Part shown: piece by piece, positions 40,510 to 50,900 of the stretch | Numbering within the stretch: position 1 is the stretch's first letter | Layout: each line of letters starts with the position of its first letter | Assembly: GCF_002356315.1 (NCBI RefSeq) | Contig: NZ_AP018164.1 | Location: forward strand, 248,001 to 312,000 | DNA from: Mycobacterium shigaense | Lineage (GTDB): Bacteria; Actinomycetota; Actinomycetes; Mycobacteriales; Mycobacteriaceae | Direction: 5' to 3' | DNA: 64,000 nucleotides | Program-made: the position numbers and the translations under genes | Notes under the pieces: model-generated | What the model saw: the letters and a program-made list of their open reading frames with translations, nothing else | Told to the model about the DNA's origin: nothing | Database searches by the model: none

Positions 40510-40534
40510 ACGCCGGGTAGTCACTGCCCGGCGT
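40510..40534. promoter_or_regulatory. GC-rich hairpin (arms ACGCCGGG / CCCGGCGT)
   Basis: Perfect 8-base arms at 40510-40517 and 40527-40534 enclose a 9-base loop. A very similar hairpin with 11-base arms lies at 55485-55518, also close to a copy of the AT-rich motif. It could be a leader hairpin or a factor-dependent terminator; there is no T-tract. Confidence 0.4.
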
Positions 40535-40727
40535 GGCTGCGAGCGCCCTTTTCCCACAACAACATTGACGGTGCGAGCTTGATGCTGGTAGTCGATCACC
40601 GTGCCGCCCCTGTTAGACGGCTAGTAGGAAAAATATATGAAAAATCTACTGTATGTCAGTGGCCCGACCTGGGCGTCGCCACTGGATACGCCAGCCGAAC
40701 CGTCACTCCGGCCTCGTCGGCATGCGA

Positions 40728-40753
40728 ATATATGACTGAATCGATAATATACG
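40728..40753 (+). promoter_or_regulatory. AT-rich island motif, copy 1 (upstream of ACP-PKS operon)
   Basis: The site reads ATATATGAC-N7-ATAATATACG and ends 134 bases before the ACP start. The same 9+10 bases with exactly the same 7-base spacer recur at 55442-55467. A related version in the opposite orientation is at 54243-54268. In this GC-rich genome such a long AT-rich shared sequence is unlikely by chance. It is a candidate binding site for the GntR/FCD regulator. Confidence 0.65.
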
Positions 40754-40763
40754 AAATCCGTAA

Positions 40764-40816
40764 GTTGATGTTGTTCAGGGGGCTACGGTAGCCGTAGGTT
40801 GATATTGCTCGGGGGG
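40764..40816. repeat. Direct repeats flanking a perfect palindrome upstream of ACP
   Basis: GTTGATGTTGTTCAGGGGG (40764-40782) and its near copy GTTGATATTGCTCGGGGGG (40798-40816, three differences) abut both sides of CTACGG-TAG-CCGTAG (40783-40797). The three units are contiguous with no bases between them. The arrangement suggests a composite regulatory site or a small duplicated unit. Confidence 0.6.
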
Positions 40817-40887
40817 GAGCTGTGGGCCGATGTATCGATGAGGCCGGCAGTACCTCCAATGCAGACAGTGCGATTGGAGACATTTCG

Positions 40888-41145
40888 ATGACGATGCGTA
40901 TGCCACAGACCGAAGACGTTCTAGACATCATCAAGCTGGGGGTGGTGTCGGTGGCTGAAACCCGAACACCGGAAATGACGACCGATCTTGAGATCGAGGA
41001 CCTAGGGCTTAACTCTGTGCAAACCCTGGAACTGTTGGCGTGCATCGAAGAGATCGCTGGCGTCTCGTTGCCGCGGGAGGCGTTGATGACAGTGGAAACC
41101 ATCGCGGATCTCGCGGCTGTGGTGTCGTCGACGATGTCGGAGTGA
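40888..41145 (+). CDS. Free-standing acyl carrier protein
   Basis: An 85-residue acidic four-helix carrier protein. The phosphopantetheine site is LEIEDLGLNSVQTLELLACIEE (Ser in LNSVQ); helix 3 is IADLAAVVSST. ATG 40888 has GGAGA eight bases upstream; an in-frame start at 40822 would add 22 residues. It precedes the megasynthase by 41 bases. The likely role is to accept a fatty acyl group from the fatty-acyl-AMP ligase and present it to the KS, as the loading ACP of RedL-type synthases does. Confidence 0.9.
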   Translation: MTMRMPQTEDVLDIIKLGVVSVAETRTPEMTTDLEIEDLGLNSVQTLELLACIEEIAGVSLPREALMTVETIADLAAVVSSTMSE

Positions 41146-41186
41146 GTTGGACCGCCGCCTGACGCTAGCTCACGGAGGAGGAGCCT

Positions 41187-44100
41187 ATGCCACAACAACC
41201 GCAGGATCGTCAGCGATTGGCCGTAGTGGGAATGGCAGCCAACTTCCCCGGAGCTGCTGATGTGAAATCGTTTTGGCAGATGTTGGTGTCTGCGGAATCT
41301 GCGTTCGGAAAGGTCCCGATGCAGCGCTGGGACCACCGGCCGTTCTTCGATCCTCAAGGGCGCAAGCCAAATAGCGCCTACAGCGACGTGATAGCCACCG
41401 TCGCCGATATCGACGGGTTCGACGCACTCGGGTTCGGGATTTCGCCTCGACAAGCCGAGGTGATGGACCCCCAGCACCGAATTCTGTTGACAGCAACCCG
41501 CGAAGCATTAGACGACGCCGGGCTGGATGCGCGGAAGCTCGCCGACAGTGTGGTCGGAGTCTACGTGGGGATCTCTGCCAGTGACTTCCGTGAGGTGATG
41601 GTCGCTCCACTACGTGCCACACAGTTCGCGACAGGTGCGTTCGGTGCACCCGGTGACGGTGACATTGCCGACGTGGCCTCTGCGGTGCCTCAGGTGCGAG
41701 CGTTCACCATGCCGGGATCGCTATTGAATATGGCTGCGGCGGCAATCAGTCGCGCGTTCAATCTGCGCGGCCCCTCGATGGCAGTCGATGCCGCGTGCGC
41801 TTCGTCGTTGGCGGCCCTGTACAACGCCGTACTGGCACTACGTGCCCAGCAGTGTGAAGTCGCGATCGTGGCGGGTGTACACCTCAACCTGGTGCCCGAC
41901 GGTTTGGTCCTGTTCTCCAAGATCGGTGCAGTGTCGAAGTCTGGCATCTGTGCACCCTTCGACGCCCACGCCGACGGCTTTGTTCTCAGCGAAGGTGTTG
42001 GTGTGGTCGTGATCACGCGCGAAGATGCGGTTCCCGAGTTCAGTGACGTCTACGCCTGGGTGCGGGGCATTGGGTGCACTAGCGATGGCGGGGGCGCCGG
42101 CGCGATGGAACCTCAAGTCGGTGGTCAGCGTGCGGCCATCGAAGCGGCGCTTGCGGATTCCGGAATTTCGAGTGCCGACATCGACTACATCGAAGCGCAC
42201 GGTACTGCAACGGTAGTCGGCGATCTGGTAGAGGTCGAGTCGTTGGGCGCGTGCCTGCCGCCAAGGGATGCTCTGCCGCGATTCCTCGGCAGCGCGAAAG
42301 CCAACGTCGGACATGCGATGTCAGCAGCTGGTGCAGCCGGTCTCATCAAGGCGGCCTTGGTATTGCGGCATGGAGTCGTTCCGCCACAGCCCAATTTGAA
42401 AAAAGAGCGGACCGAGCTCCGGCTGTCCGAGCGGGGATTCGCGATTGCACGCGAGACTTGCGCGTTGCCACAGGTGGAGCGGCCGCATGCGGCAGGGGTC
42501 AGCGCATTCGGCTTCGGCGGGACCAATGTCCATGTAATTCTGGAGGCCGCCGATACCGAGCCGGTGCAGAACTCGCGATCGAGCTGGATCATTCCGGTCC
42601 GCGGACAAAGCCGTGGTGAGATCGCGTTCCGGTGCACAGCACTACTAAATGACCTCGACTCGGATCCCGGACTAGATCTGGGCGAGGTGGCGACCACGTT
42701 GCACCGGCGCGCAGATCGTGGCGTCGAATTGATTCTGGTGTCCTCGTCGACGATGGAATTGCGCTGCCAGCTGCTCGATGCATTGGCTGCCGTCGAGGGA
42801 GACCATCTTGCCAACGGCCAGATAGGCGACGGTATCTATTATCGGAGCGCCGATTTCGCTGCAGAGAACCCGCCCCAGCTGTGCTTTCTGTTCCCGGGCC
42901 AGGGCTCTCAAACCGTCAGTGATGCAGCAATATTGCGGTCCTACGATCCGGCGCTCGCGCGGTCGGTCGAATACCTGGGAGCCGCTGCCGACAGCCCCGG
43001 TCTACTGGCGGCGATGTATCCGGCTGAGCCGAGCGCCCAGTCCGCGGCAGCGCTGGCCGCGACCGAACTTTGCCAACCGGCGTTGATGGTGACCCAACTT
43101 GCGGTGGCTTGTCAGCTCCGGGCGGCCGGGATCAGCCCGGACGTGGTGCTAGGCCACAGTGTCGGAGAGTTCTCCGCGGCAGCAGTCGCCGGCGTGTTGG
43201 CACCCGAGGACGCGGTCTACTTCGCTGCCAGGCGCGGTGAAGCGATCGCCAACACCGACATCCCCGAGGGGGGCATGTTGGCGTGCCGAGCAGATGAAAA
43301 CACGGTGCGGGGCTTGCTCGGTGGCGAATTGCGCGCGTGGATCGCCAATGTCAATTCTCCGAGGCAAACCGTGGTGGCCGGCACAGTCGACGCGATCGCC
43401 CTGGTCGCCGAGCGGCTGAGCAGCGCCGCCATCGCCTTCAAAAAGCTGAACGTGTCCCACGCTTTCCATAGTCCGTTGATCGAGGACGCCAACTTTCACA
43501 TCGCGAAGCACGTCGATGCTCTGGCTCTGGCTGATCCAGCGGTCCGGTTCGTCTCGTGTGTGTACGCGCGGCAGTACGAGGGTGTCGACGAGATGCGCTC
43601 CGCGTGGCGCCAGCATGCAATTCTTCCGGTCCGGTTTGGCGCCGCCCTCGCCGAGGTCGACATCGAAAACACGGTGTTCGTCGAGATCGGCTCGGGGTCC
43701 ACGCTGTTGAACCTGGCACGGGACGCGGGGGCACCGCGCCAGCACCTGATCGCCTCCGGTGACTTCGAGGGCGACGCCGAGCGCGCTACCAACCGTATTC
43801 GAGCTCAACTGTGCGCACTCGGCGTGCCGATGGCTCAACCCGCCCCGCAACCGCGCAGAGGTGCGTTGCTGTCTGCCAAGCCCTACCCGGCACCACCGTT
43901 GTGGCCGTTGCGGACTCGGCCTACTTCGCGCACCGACTGGCAAGCCGGGAAGCTCCTGCTCGCGGGCGGGGCGAGACGTAACCCCCAAGTCGGCGACCCG
44001 GCCAACGCAAGGCCGGAACTGGACGGCAACGTCGATCACCACGATGAGAGAAAGGACATCGTCATGCATGAACTGGTCGCGCTATGGCGCGAGCAGACGG

Positions 44101-45740
44101 CTGTAGCTGCCAAGTTGATCGACCGCCATGCCGCGGAGCAGCCGGCAGCTCCGCGTGCCGTGCTTGGCGACCACGCCCACGCCCACGCCGACACCGAAGC
44201 CGACACCGAAACCGGCGCGGCTGCCCGGCCAACGGATGCAGTCCTAGCTCAAATCGCTGACATCGGCGCATATGACGTAAATCAGTTGAAGCCCGAGCAC
44301 CTGCTGCTGGGCGATCTGGGATTCGACTCACTGATGATGACCCAGTTAATGAACCGACTGCGAAGCCGCCACCCGGATTTGAAGGTACAGCACCTCAACC
44401 CTGCGGAGCTGACCGTGCAGGCGGTCCTCAACGCGGCGACTGGACGACACCGCGCCGTGGACGATTTCGACGACCGCCCGGTGGCGCAGCTCCATGCCGA
44501 GCCGGCCATCTCACCCGTTGTCGCAGAGCGTGGAATCAAAGAATTCCCCGAATGGCGGGCGCTCAGGGATCGTCTCAAGGCGGCCGAAGACGCCGGACTC
44601 GGCAATCCCTACTACACCGTGCACGAACGCGTCGTCAACGACACCACGCAAATCGGCAGGCGGGTGATGGTCAACTACTCCAGCTACAACTACCTGGGCT
44701 TGTCGGGCGACCCGCGCGTCAGCAGCAGTGCCCAGGAGGCTATTTCCCGTTATGGCACTTCGGTTTCGGCCAGCCGATTGCTGTCCGGCGAAAAACCCGT
44801 CCATCGGGAGCTGGAAGCCTCGATCGCCGGTTTGCTCGGTGTCGAGGACGCTGTCACCTTGGTGGGCGGACATTCGACCAACGTGACGGCCATCGGCCAC
44901 CTGTTGGGTGAGCAGGACATCGTGTTGCCCGACGCGCTGGCCCACGACAGCATCATGCAGGGTTGCCTGCTCTCCGGCGCGAGCCGGCGCCCATTTCGGC
45001 ACAACGATCCGGCACACCTGCGGGAGCTGTTGTCCAACAGTCGCGGCCGTTACCGCAGGGCTCTGGTGGTCATCGAAGGCGTCTACAGCATGGACGGCGA
45101 CATCGCCGATCTGCCGGCATTCATCGACGTGGCCAAAGAATACGACGCGATGCTCATGGTCGATGAGGCACATTCGATCGGCGTGCTCGGGGCGACCGGG
45201 GGTGGAGTCGGCGAGCACTTTGGCGTGGACAGAACGCAGGTCGACATTTGGATGGGGACTTTGTCGAAGTCCTTGTCGAGCTGCGGGGGCTATCTGGCCG
45301 GATCGAGTGAACTCATCGAATACTTCAAATACACCTTGCCCGGCTTCATCTATAGCTGCGGTCTCCCGCCGGCGTCTGCCGCTGCTGCGCTTGAAGCGAT
45401 CGAGATCTTGCGCGCAGAACCCGAGCGGATCCGGGCCTTGCACGCCAACGCCGACCACATGCGATCGCAATTTACCGCTCATGGATTGCAGTTTGAAAAG
45501 AGTAAGGGAACACCGATTATCCCGTTCGTCGTGGGAGATTCGATGCTGTGCCTGTCGCTGGCTTCCCGGCTGCGGGATTCGGGGATCAACGTCGATCCGA
45601 TCATGGACCCGGCAGTTCCGAACGACCAAGCACGCCTTCGGTTTTTCGTCACGGCGATGCACAGCCATGGACAGATCGACAGAACGGTCGATTTATTGGC
45701 CCGCGAATTCCGGAATCTGACCGATTGCGCAATCCTCTGA
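41187..45740 (+). CDS. KS-AT-ACP-alpha-oxoamine synthase megasynthase (RedL-like)
   Basis: A 1517-residue fusion. The ketosynthase (about 10-440) has VDAACASS with Cys204, EAHGTATV and NVGHAMSAAG. The acyltransferase (about 565-880) has FPGQGSQ, GHSVGE with Ser658 and HAFHSPL, the malonyl-type motif. A His/Thr/Ala-rich linker leads to an ACP (about 1020-1090) with DLGFDSLM, Ser1048. The PLP-dependent class II aminotransferase (about 1110-1510) has YSSYNYLGL, DEAHSIGVLG and LSKSLSS with Lys1361. There is no KR, DH, ER or thioesterase. One malonyl extension followed by decarboxylative condensation with an amino acid is predicted. GGAGGAGGAG precedes ATG 41187. The domain order matches the last four domains of Streptomyces RedL. 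Confidence 0.92.
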   Translation: MPQQPQDRQRLAVVGMAANFPGAADVKSFWQMLVSAESAFGKVPMQRWDHRPFFDPQGRKPNSAYSDVIATVADIDGFDALGFGISPRQAEVMDPQHRILLTATREALDDAGLDARKLADSVVGVYVGISASDFREVMVAPLRATQFATGAFGAPGDGDIADVASAVPQVRAFTMPGSLLNMAAAAISRAFNLRGPSMAVDAACASSLAALYNAVLALRAQQCEVAIVAGVHLNLVPDGLVLFSKIGAVSKSGICAPFDAHADGFVLSEGVGVVVITREDAVPEFSDVYAWVRGIGCTSDGGGAGAMEPQVGGQRAAIEAALADSGISSADIDYIEAHGTATVVGDLVEVESLGACLPPRDALPRFLGSAKANVGHAMSAAGAAGLIKAALVLRHGVVPPQPNLKKERTELRLSERGFAIARETCALPQVERPHAAGVSAFGFGGTNVHVILEAADTEPVQNSRSSWIIPVRGQSRGEIAFRCTALLNDLDSDPGLDLGEVATTLHRRADRGVELILVSSSTMELRCQLLDALAAVEGDHLANGQIGDGIYYRSADFAAENPPQLCFLFPGQGSQTVSDAAILRSYDPALARSVEYLGAAADSPGLLAAMYPAEPSAQSAAALAATELCQPALMVTQLAVACQLRAAGISPDVVLGHSVGEFSAAAVAGVLAPEDAVYFAARRGEAIANTDIPEGGMLACRADENTVRGLLGGELRAWIANVNSPRQTVVAGTVDAIALVAERLSSAAIAFKKLNVSHAFHSPLIEDANFHIAKHVDALALADPAVRFVSCVYARQYEGVDEMRSAWRQHAILPVRFGAALAEVDIENTVFVEIGSGSTLLNLARDAGAPRQHLIASGDFEGDAERATNRIRAQLCALGVPMAQPAPQPRRGALLSAKPYPAPPLWPLRTRPTSRTDWQAGKLLLAGGARRNPQVGDPANARPELDGNVDHHDERKDIVMHELVALWREQTAVAAKLIDRHAAEQPAAPRAVLGDHAHAHADTEADTETGAAARPTDAVLAQIADIGAYDVNQLKPEHLLLGDLGFDSLMMTQLMNRLRSRHPDLKVQHLNPAELTVQAVLNAATGRHRAVDDFDDRPVAQLHAEPAISPVVAERGIKEFPEWRALRDRLKAAEDAGLGNPYYTVHERVVNDTTQIGRRVMVNYSSYNYLGLSGDPRVSSSAQEAISRYGTSVSASRLLSGEKPVHRELEASIAGLLGVEDAVTLVGGHSTNVTAIGHLLGEQDIVLPDALAHDSIMQGCLLSGASRRPFRHNDPAHLRELLSNSRGRYRRALVVIEGVYSMDGDIADLPAFIDVAKEYDAMLMVDEAHSIGVLGATGGGVGEHFGVDRTQVDIWMGTLSKSLSSCGGYLAGSSELIEYFKYTLPGFIYSCGLPPASAAAALEAIEILRAEPERIRALHANADHMRSQFTAHGLQFEKSKGTPIIPFVVGDSMLCLSLASRLRDSGINVDPIMDPAVPNDQARLRFFVTAMHSHGQIDRTVDLLAREFRNLTDCAIL

Positions 45741-45751
45741 AAGGAAGACCG

Positions 45752-47494
45752 ATGCCCCCTGCTGTGCCGGTATCCCTGGTGGAAAGACTGCAAATCAATG
45801 CAGCCTGCAACTCGCATGGATTCACGTTTGTCAGCGGCAATCGATGTGAGACCGAAACGTTCGTATCCGCCGCCAGGCTGCGCGATTCGGTCGCGCGTGC
45901 GGCCAATAACCTGTGCGCCCGCGGCGTCCGCAAGGGCAATCTGGTGGCCCTGATCGTCCCTGACGCACAAGAATTCGTGATCGGTTTTCTCGCCGCCGTG
46001 TGGGCCGGAGCGGTCCCAGTACCGCTCTATCCGCCGGTCGGTTTCGGCAAGCAGCAGGCCTATCTGAACTACGTCATCGGCTTGATCGATGCGGCTGGCG
46101 TCGACGCCCTCATCATCCCGGAATGGCTCGACGGGGTGCTGGGTTTGGGTCAACGATTCCGCGCCCAGAACAAGGCGGTGGCTCACGCCGATGCACTGGA
46201 CGCCGGCGAGGAACTGTTGGACCCCGTCGAACGTGGACCCGACCAACCCGTCTTCTTGCAGTTCACCAGCGGCAGCACCGGCAAGCCCAAAGCCGTGGTC
46301 GTCAACGGTTCGTCGTTGTGGGCGAATTCCAAATCTTTTGTCACGGCCTTGGGTTGCACCGAGCAAGATCACGGCGTCAGCTGGTTGCCCCTCTACCACG
46401 ACCTGGGCCTCGTCGGAAAAGTGCTTGCCCCACTGCTTTTCTCGGTCGCGGTCACCTTTGTGCCAACGATGTCTTTCCTAGGGGATCCGGGCGTTTGGCT
46501 CGATGTCATCTCCCGTAAACGTGCCACGCTGTCGTTTGCGCCGAATTTCGCCTTCGCCTTGACGGCGAAAAAGGCCAGGCAACGGGACCAAGCGTGGGAC
46601 TTGTCGAGCATGCGGGTGTTCGGCTGCGGCGCCGAGCCCATCAACGCGGACACGTTGGATCTCTTCATCGATACGTTCACGCCATATGGATTGAGGTCCG
46701 AATCGGTAGTACCCGCGTACGGAATGGCCGAGGCGACGCTTGGCATCACCTTCGACCGCATCGACCGCCGTTTCACGCGGCTGCGGGCCAGTGCCGACTC
46801 CTACCACGCCAGCGGTGAGATCAAGGCGCCGGTGGGCGATGAAGAGACGTTGTCGTTCGTCAACTGCGGCAGAGCACTCGAAGGACATTCGTTACGGATC
46901 GTTGACGATCAAGGAGTCGATCTGCCGCCGGGCCGCGTTGGTGACGTGGAACTGCGCGGGCCGTCCTTGGCGGCCGGCTACTACGACAACCAAGCAGCGA
47001 CTGACGCAACCTTTCGTGCAGACGGCTGGCTGGTGACCGGGGACCGGGGCTTCATCGTCGAGGGCGATCTGTATGTCACCGGCCGCAAGAAAGATGTCCT
47101 CATCGTCAACGGGCGCAACTACGATCCGCAACACGTCGAATGGGCCGCGGCCGACGTACCGGGGATCCGCAAGGGAAACGTCGTGGCGTTCTCGATCCCG
47201 GGCGACGCCACCGAGCGGGTAGTGGTGGTCGCCGAGTGTGCCGACTTCGCCGATGATCTTCACCAGCAGGTGCGACGTTCCGTCCACGCCCAAACCCGTC
47301 TAGTGATCGATGAGCTGGTGTTGCTGAACCCCGGCCAACTACCAAAAACCTCCTCCGGCAAGGTGCAGCGATCGCAGACCCGAGATTTGTACCTGACTGC
47401 CGCACTGGTGGATGTCACGGTCGCCACCCGTACGCACGCGCATGCCGGCCCCGCTGGCGACCCGACGCGAGGCCTGCCGACTGAGTCCGGGTAA
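45752..47494 (+). CDS. Fatty-acyl-AMP ligase (FadD/FAAL)
   Basis: A 580-residue ANL enzyme of the FAAL group. The phosphate loop is LQFTSGSTGKPKAVVV near residue 172, followed by VSWLPLYHDLGLVGKVL, the signature of mycobacterial FadD enzymes that work with polyketide synthases. Later motifs are VPAYGMAEATLG, GDRGFIVEGDLYVTGRKKDVLIVNGRNY and the terminal PGQLPKTSSGKVQR lysine region. FAALs form acyl-AMP and pass the acyl chain to an ACP rather than to CoA. It starts 11 bases after the megasynthase and presumably charges the free ACP. Confidence 0.92.
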   Translation: MPPAVPVSLVERLQINAACNSHGFTFVSGNRCETETFVSAARLRDSVARAANNLCARGVRKGNLVALIVPDAQEFVIGFLAAVWAGAVPVPLYPPVGFGKQQAYLNYVIGLIDAAGVDALIIPEWLDGVLGLGQRFRAQNKAVAHADALDAGEELLDPVERGPDQPVFLQFTSGSTGKPKAVVVNGSSLWANSKSFVTALGCTEQDHGVSWLPLYHDLGLVGKVLAPLLFSVAVTFVPTMSFLGDPGVWLDVISRKRATLSFAPNFAFALTAKKARQRDQAWDLSSMRVFGCGAEPINADTLDLFIDTFTPYGLRSESVVPAYGMAEATLGITFDRIDRRFTRLRASADSYHASGEIKAPVGDEETLSFVNCGRALEGHSLRIVDDQGVDLPPGRVGDVELRGPSLAAGYYDNQAATDATFRADGWLVTGDRGFIVEGDLYVTGRKKDVLIVNGRNYDPQHVEWAAADVPGIRKGNVVAFSIPGDATERVVVVAECADFADDLHQQVRRSVHAQTRLVIDELVLLNPGQLPKTSSGKVQRSQTRDLYLTAALVDVTVATRTHAHAGPAGDPTRGLPTESG

Positions 47495-47520
47495 CGACGA
47501 CACAAAAGGAGGGCAAGAAG

Positions 47521-47949
47521 ATGTTTTCCGCATTCAAGTATGGCTGGCTGCCGTTGGTGGCCGTAGCGGTGATCGTCCTATCCGGCTACGCGGTTTTCCA
47601 GCTACACGACGTCTTTGGCTCGCAAAACATCAACACCGCCACTGAGACCAAGGACGACTCGCGAAACACGATGCCCAAGGACGTGGTGTACGAAATTTTC
47701 GGGCCGTCTTCCACCCGCGGCCAGGTCAACTATCTAGATGAGCGAACCCAACCGCAGCGCGAATACTTCACCGCGCTGCCATGGAGATTCGTCATCACTA
47801 CCACGCTGCCGTCAGTATTCGCAAGCGTTGTCGCACAAGGAGATAAAGACAGCATCGGGTGCCGCATCATCGTCGATGGAGTGATTCGCGACGAACAAAC
47901 CGCCCACAATCGAGATGCCCAAACCTTTTGCTTGGTGAAAGCAGCATGA
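47521..47949 (+). CDS. MmpS-family membrane protein
   Basis: A 142-residue protein with one N-terminal helix (residues 8-27, WLPLVAVAVIVLSGYAVFQL) and a small periplasmic beta domain with the MmpS layout (VVYEIFGPSSTRGQVNYLDERTQPQRE, then ALPWRFVITTTLPSVFASVVAQG and a Cys pair in GCRII and TFCLV). MmpS proteins accompany MmpL lipid transporters. AAAGGAGGGCAAGAAG precedes the ATG; the stop overlaps the MmpL start in an ATGA, so translation is coupled. Confidence 0.93.
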   Translation: MFSAFKYGWLPLVAVAVIVLSGYAVFQLHDVFGSQNINTATETKDDSRNTMPKDVVYEIFGPSSTRGQVNYLDERTQPQREYFTALPWRFVITTTLPSVFASVVAQGDKDSIGCRIIVDGVIRDEQTAHNRDAQTFCLVKAA

Positions 47950-50900
47950 CAATACAAAATTCGCTCACGCAGCCCACGCGTTCCGCACACTTCGTCCGCC
48001 GCTATTCCGTAGCGATCATCCTGGCGTGGCTCGCGCTCACTGCCGTGCTCAACATCTTCGTCCCACAGTTGGAGGCGGTCGGAAAGACCAACTCGGTATC
48101 GTTGGCGTCCAAGGCGTCACAGTCCTACAAAGCCCTCAAACGTCAGGGCGCCCTCTTTGAGCAATTCGACTCCGACAGCATCGCGATGGTGTTGCTCGAA
48201 AGCGATGCCCCGCTTGGGGACGATGCCAAAGCCTACTACCGCGGCTTGGTAAGGCGGCTGCAAGACGATACGACCCACGTCCAACATGTCCAAGACTTTT
48301 GGGGCGACCGCATCACCGCGGGCGGTGCTCAAAGTTCCGACATGAAATCGGCGTATCTGCAGTTGAACCTGGTCGGCGATCAAGGCACTACCACGGGGAA
48401 GAATTCCGTGCAGGCGGTGCGTCAGATCGTCGACCATGATCCGCCGCCTGCGGGCGTGAAAGTCTATGTGACCGGGCAGGCGGCACTGACGGCCGACATG
48501 AACAACGCGGGCGATCAGAGCCTCACCAAGATGACGGTGATCACCATCGCGGTTATCACCGTGGTGTTACTGCTGATCTACCGTTCCATCAGCACCGTCT
48601 TGCTGGTCCTACTGGTGGTTATTATCGAGCTCGGCGCGTCTCGCGGTGTGGTTGCGTTGCTGGGCAATTACCATTTGTTCGGGTTGTCGGTATTTGCCGT
48701 GAGTCTGATCACGTCACTGGCCATCGCGGCGGGCACCGACTATGTGATCTTCTTCCTGGGGCGCTATCAGGAAGCACGTGCGGCAGGCCGGGACCGGATG
48801 ACCGCGTACTACATCACCTACCGAAGTGTCTCGCACGTTGTGCTGGCGTCCGGACTGACGGTTGCCGGTGCGACCTTGTGCTTGAGCTTCACCAGATTGC
48901 CTTATTTGCAGACGCTCGGCATTCCGTGCTTCATCGGAATGCTCGTTATCGTGGCGGGCGCGCTCACCATTACGCCCGCAATATTGTTGCTGGCAACCCG
49001 ATTTGGACTCATGGAGTCGACCACTCTCGACCAGAGGCTGGCGCCGAATCGGTACCGCTACGGTGCGCTGGCCGGTGCCGATCCTGGCGGTCACTGGCGT
49101 GGTGGCGTTGGTCGGAATAGCGGTCCTTCCTTCGTATTCGGTGAGTTACAACGAGCGATACTACGTTCCGGACCGGCTCGCGGCGATTCAGGGTCTCGAA
49201 GCGTCCGAAAAGCATTTCTCCAAGGCGAGGATGAACCCGGACATATTTTTGATCCACGCCGACCATGATCTGCGCACGCCGGCCAACATGCTGGTGCTGG
49301 ACAAGATCGCCCGTAGCATCTTCCAGCTCAAGGGAATCGACAAGGTACAGGCCATCACTCGTCCGCTGGGGTCGCCGCTCGAGCATAGCTCAGTGCCGTT
49401 CCAGGTCAGCCTGCAATCCATCCCGATCAACGAGAATCTGCAGTTGCTGAAAGACCGTATGAATGATCTGCACAAGATGATTGGCGACACTGGCAGGTTG
49501 ATCGCGATCATGGAGCGCATCCAAAAAGACATGGGCGAGCTGACCAAGACCAACCACATCGCGCTGCAAGACACGAGAGTGATGCAAGGCAATACCTCGG
49601 ATATGCGCGACCAATTCGCCGACTTCGACGACACGTTCCGTCCGCTACGCAGCTACTTCTATTGGGAGAAGCACTGTTTCGACATTCCGTTGTGTTGGGG
49701 CATCAGATCGCTGTTCGATTCGGTCGACAAGATGGACCAGCTGAACGACAACATGACGGTGATGAACGACCACTTTGCGCAGATTGACGGGTACTTGGCG
49801 CAGATCAACGATCAAATGGAACCGTTGATTGCTGTATCGAAGACGATCAAGGACACGATGTCGATCATGTACAGCAGCTACAGCAACATGGTCGACCAGA
49901 TGGGCCGCATGGCCGATACAGCCGACGTCATGGGAATGGCATTCGACGAAGCCAAGAATTCCGATCTGTTCTATCTGCCACCGGAGGCGTTCGACAACGA
50001 GGACTTCAAGAAGGGGATGAAACAGTTCCTGTCTCCAGATGGCAAGACCGCCCAGATCATCATCACCCACAAAGGTGACCCTGCCAGTAACGCGGCGCTA
50101 ACCACGACGGATGCCGAGCTAGAAGCGGCGCAAAATGCAATCAAAGGCACGCCGCTGGACGGTGCCTCTGTGTATCTCGGTGGCACGGCAGCCTCGTATC
50201 ACGATATCGGCGAAGCGGTGAAATACGACCTGATGATCGCGGTGATCGCATCGCTGAGTCTCATCTTCATCATCATGCTGGTGATTACCCGCTCCGTGGT
50301 TGCTGCCTGCGTCATCGTCGGCACCATCGCGGTTTCGTTGGGGTCATCGTTCGGTCTGTCAATTCTGCTCTGGCAGCACATTATTGGCCTTCCCTTGCAC
50401 TGGATGGTCATGCCGTTCACGGTTATCGCATTGTTGGCGGTGGGATCTGACTACAACCTGCTACTGGTATCACGGATCAAAGAAGAACTCGATGGCGGGT
50501 TGAACACCGCGATCATCCGTGGTGTAGCTGGCTCCGGACAGGTGGTCACCGCGGCCGGACTGGTGTTTGCACTCACGATGGGTTCGATGATCGTCAGCGA
50601 TCTGAAGGCAATCGGGCAGGTGGGTACTGCGATCTTTTTGGGTCTGCTGTTCGATACGTTCGTGGTGCGGGCCTTGATGACACCGTCGATTGCGGCTTTG
50701 TTGGGGCGGTGGTTCTGGTGGCCGATGAAGGTGCGCAAGCGGGCCGCCGCGCCGCAGGAGGTGCAATCAGCCTCGCCTACCCGCGAATGGCAGCTGGCGT
50801 ACACGGCACCGATCCCCATCGTGCCGGTGTCTCGCGACGAGCAGAGGCCGCTGGTCCGGAGAACAAACCCGATGGTTCGCGTATTGGCCCGTCGCTGCCG

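Larger units (their letters stand above)
39827..40887. other. 1.06-kb intergenic region upstream of the megasynthase operon
   Basis: I see no convincing gene on either strand. The left 450 bases hold short Arg-rich frames without recognisable motifs. Visible structure comprises a 15-base tandem duplication ATGGTCGAAGTTGCG at 40301-40330, a hairpin with arms ACGCCGGG/CCCGGCGT at 40510-40534, and a degenerate copy of the island motif at 40634-40659. These are followed by a full copy at 40728-40753 and a palindrome flanked by direct repeats at 40764-40816. It is long for a mycobacterial promoter region and may carry a small RNA or gene debris. Confidence 0.5.

Noticed and set aside
39892..40599. 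Minus-strand frames of 100-120 codons in the long intergenic region
   Set aside because: There are no ribosome sites, motifs or codon bias, and they overlap each other.
44162..44215. Repeat-rich segment in the megasynthase linker as a mobile insertion
   Set aside because: The His/Ala/Asp/Thr-rich codons stay in frame and form a normal flexible linker before the ACP.
49003..49035. Programmed ribosomal frameshift in mmpL
   Set aside because: No slippery heptamer or downstream stem is evident; a simple indel or sequencing error explains the break better.
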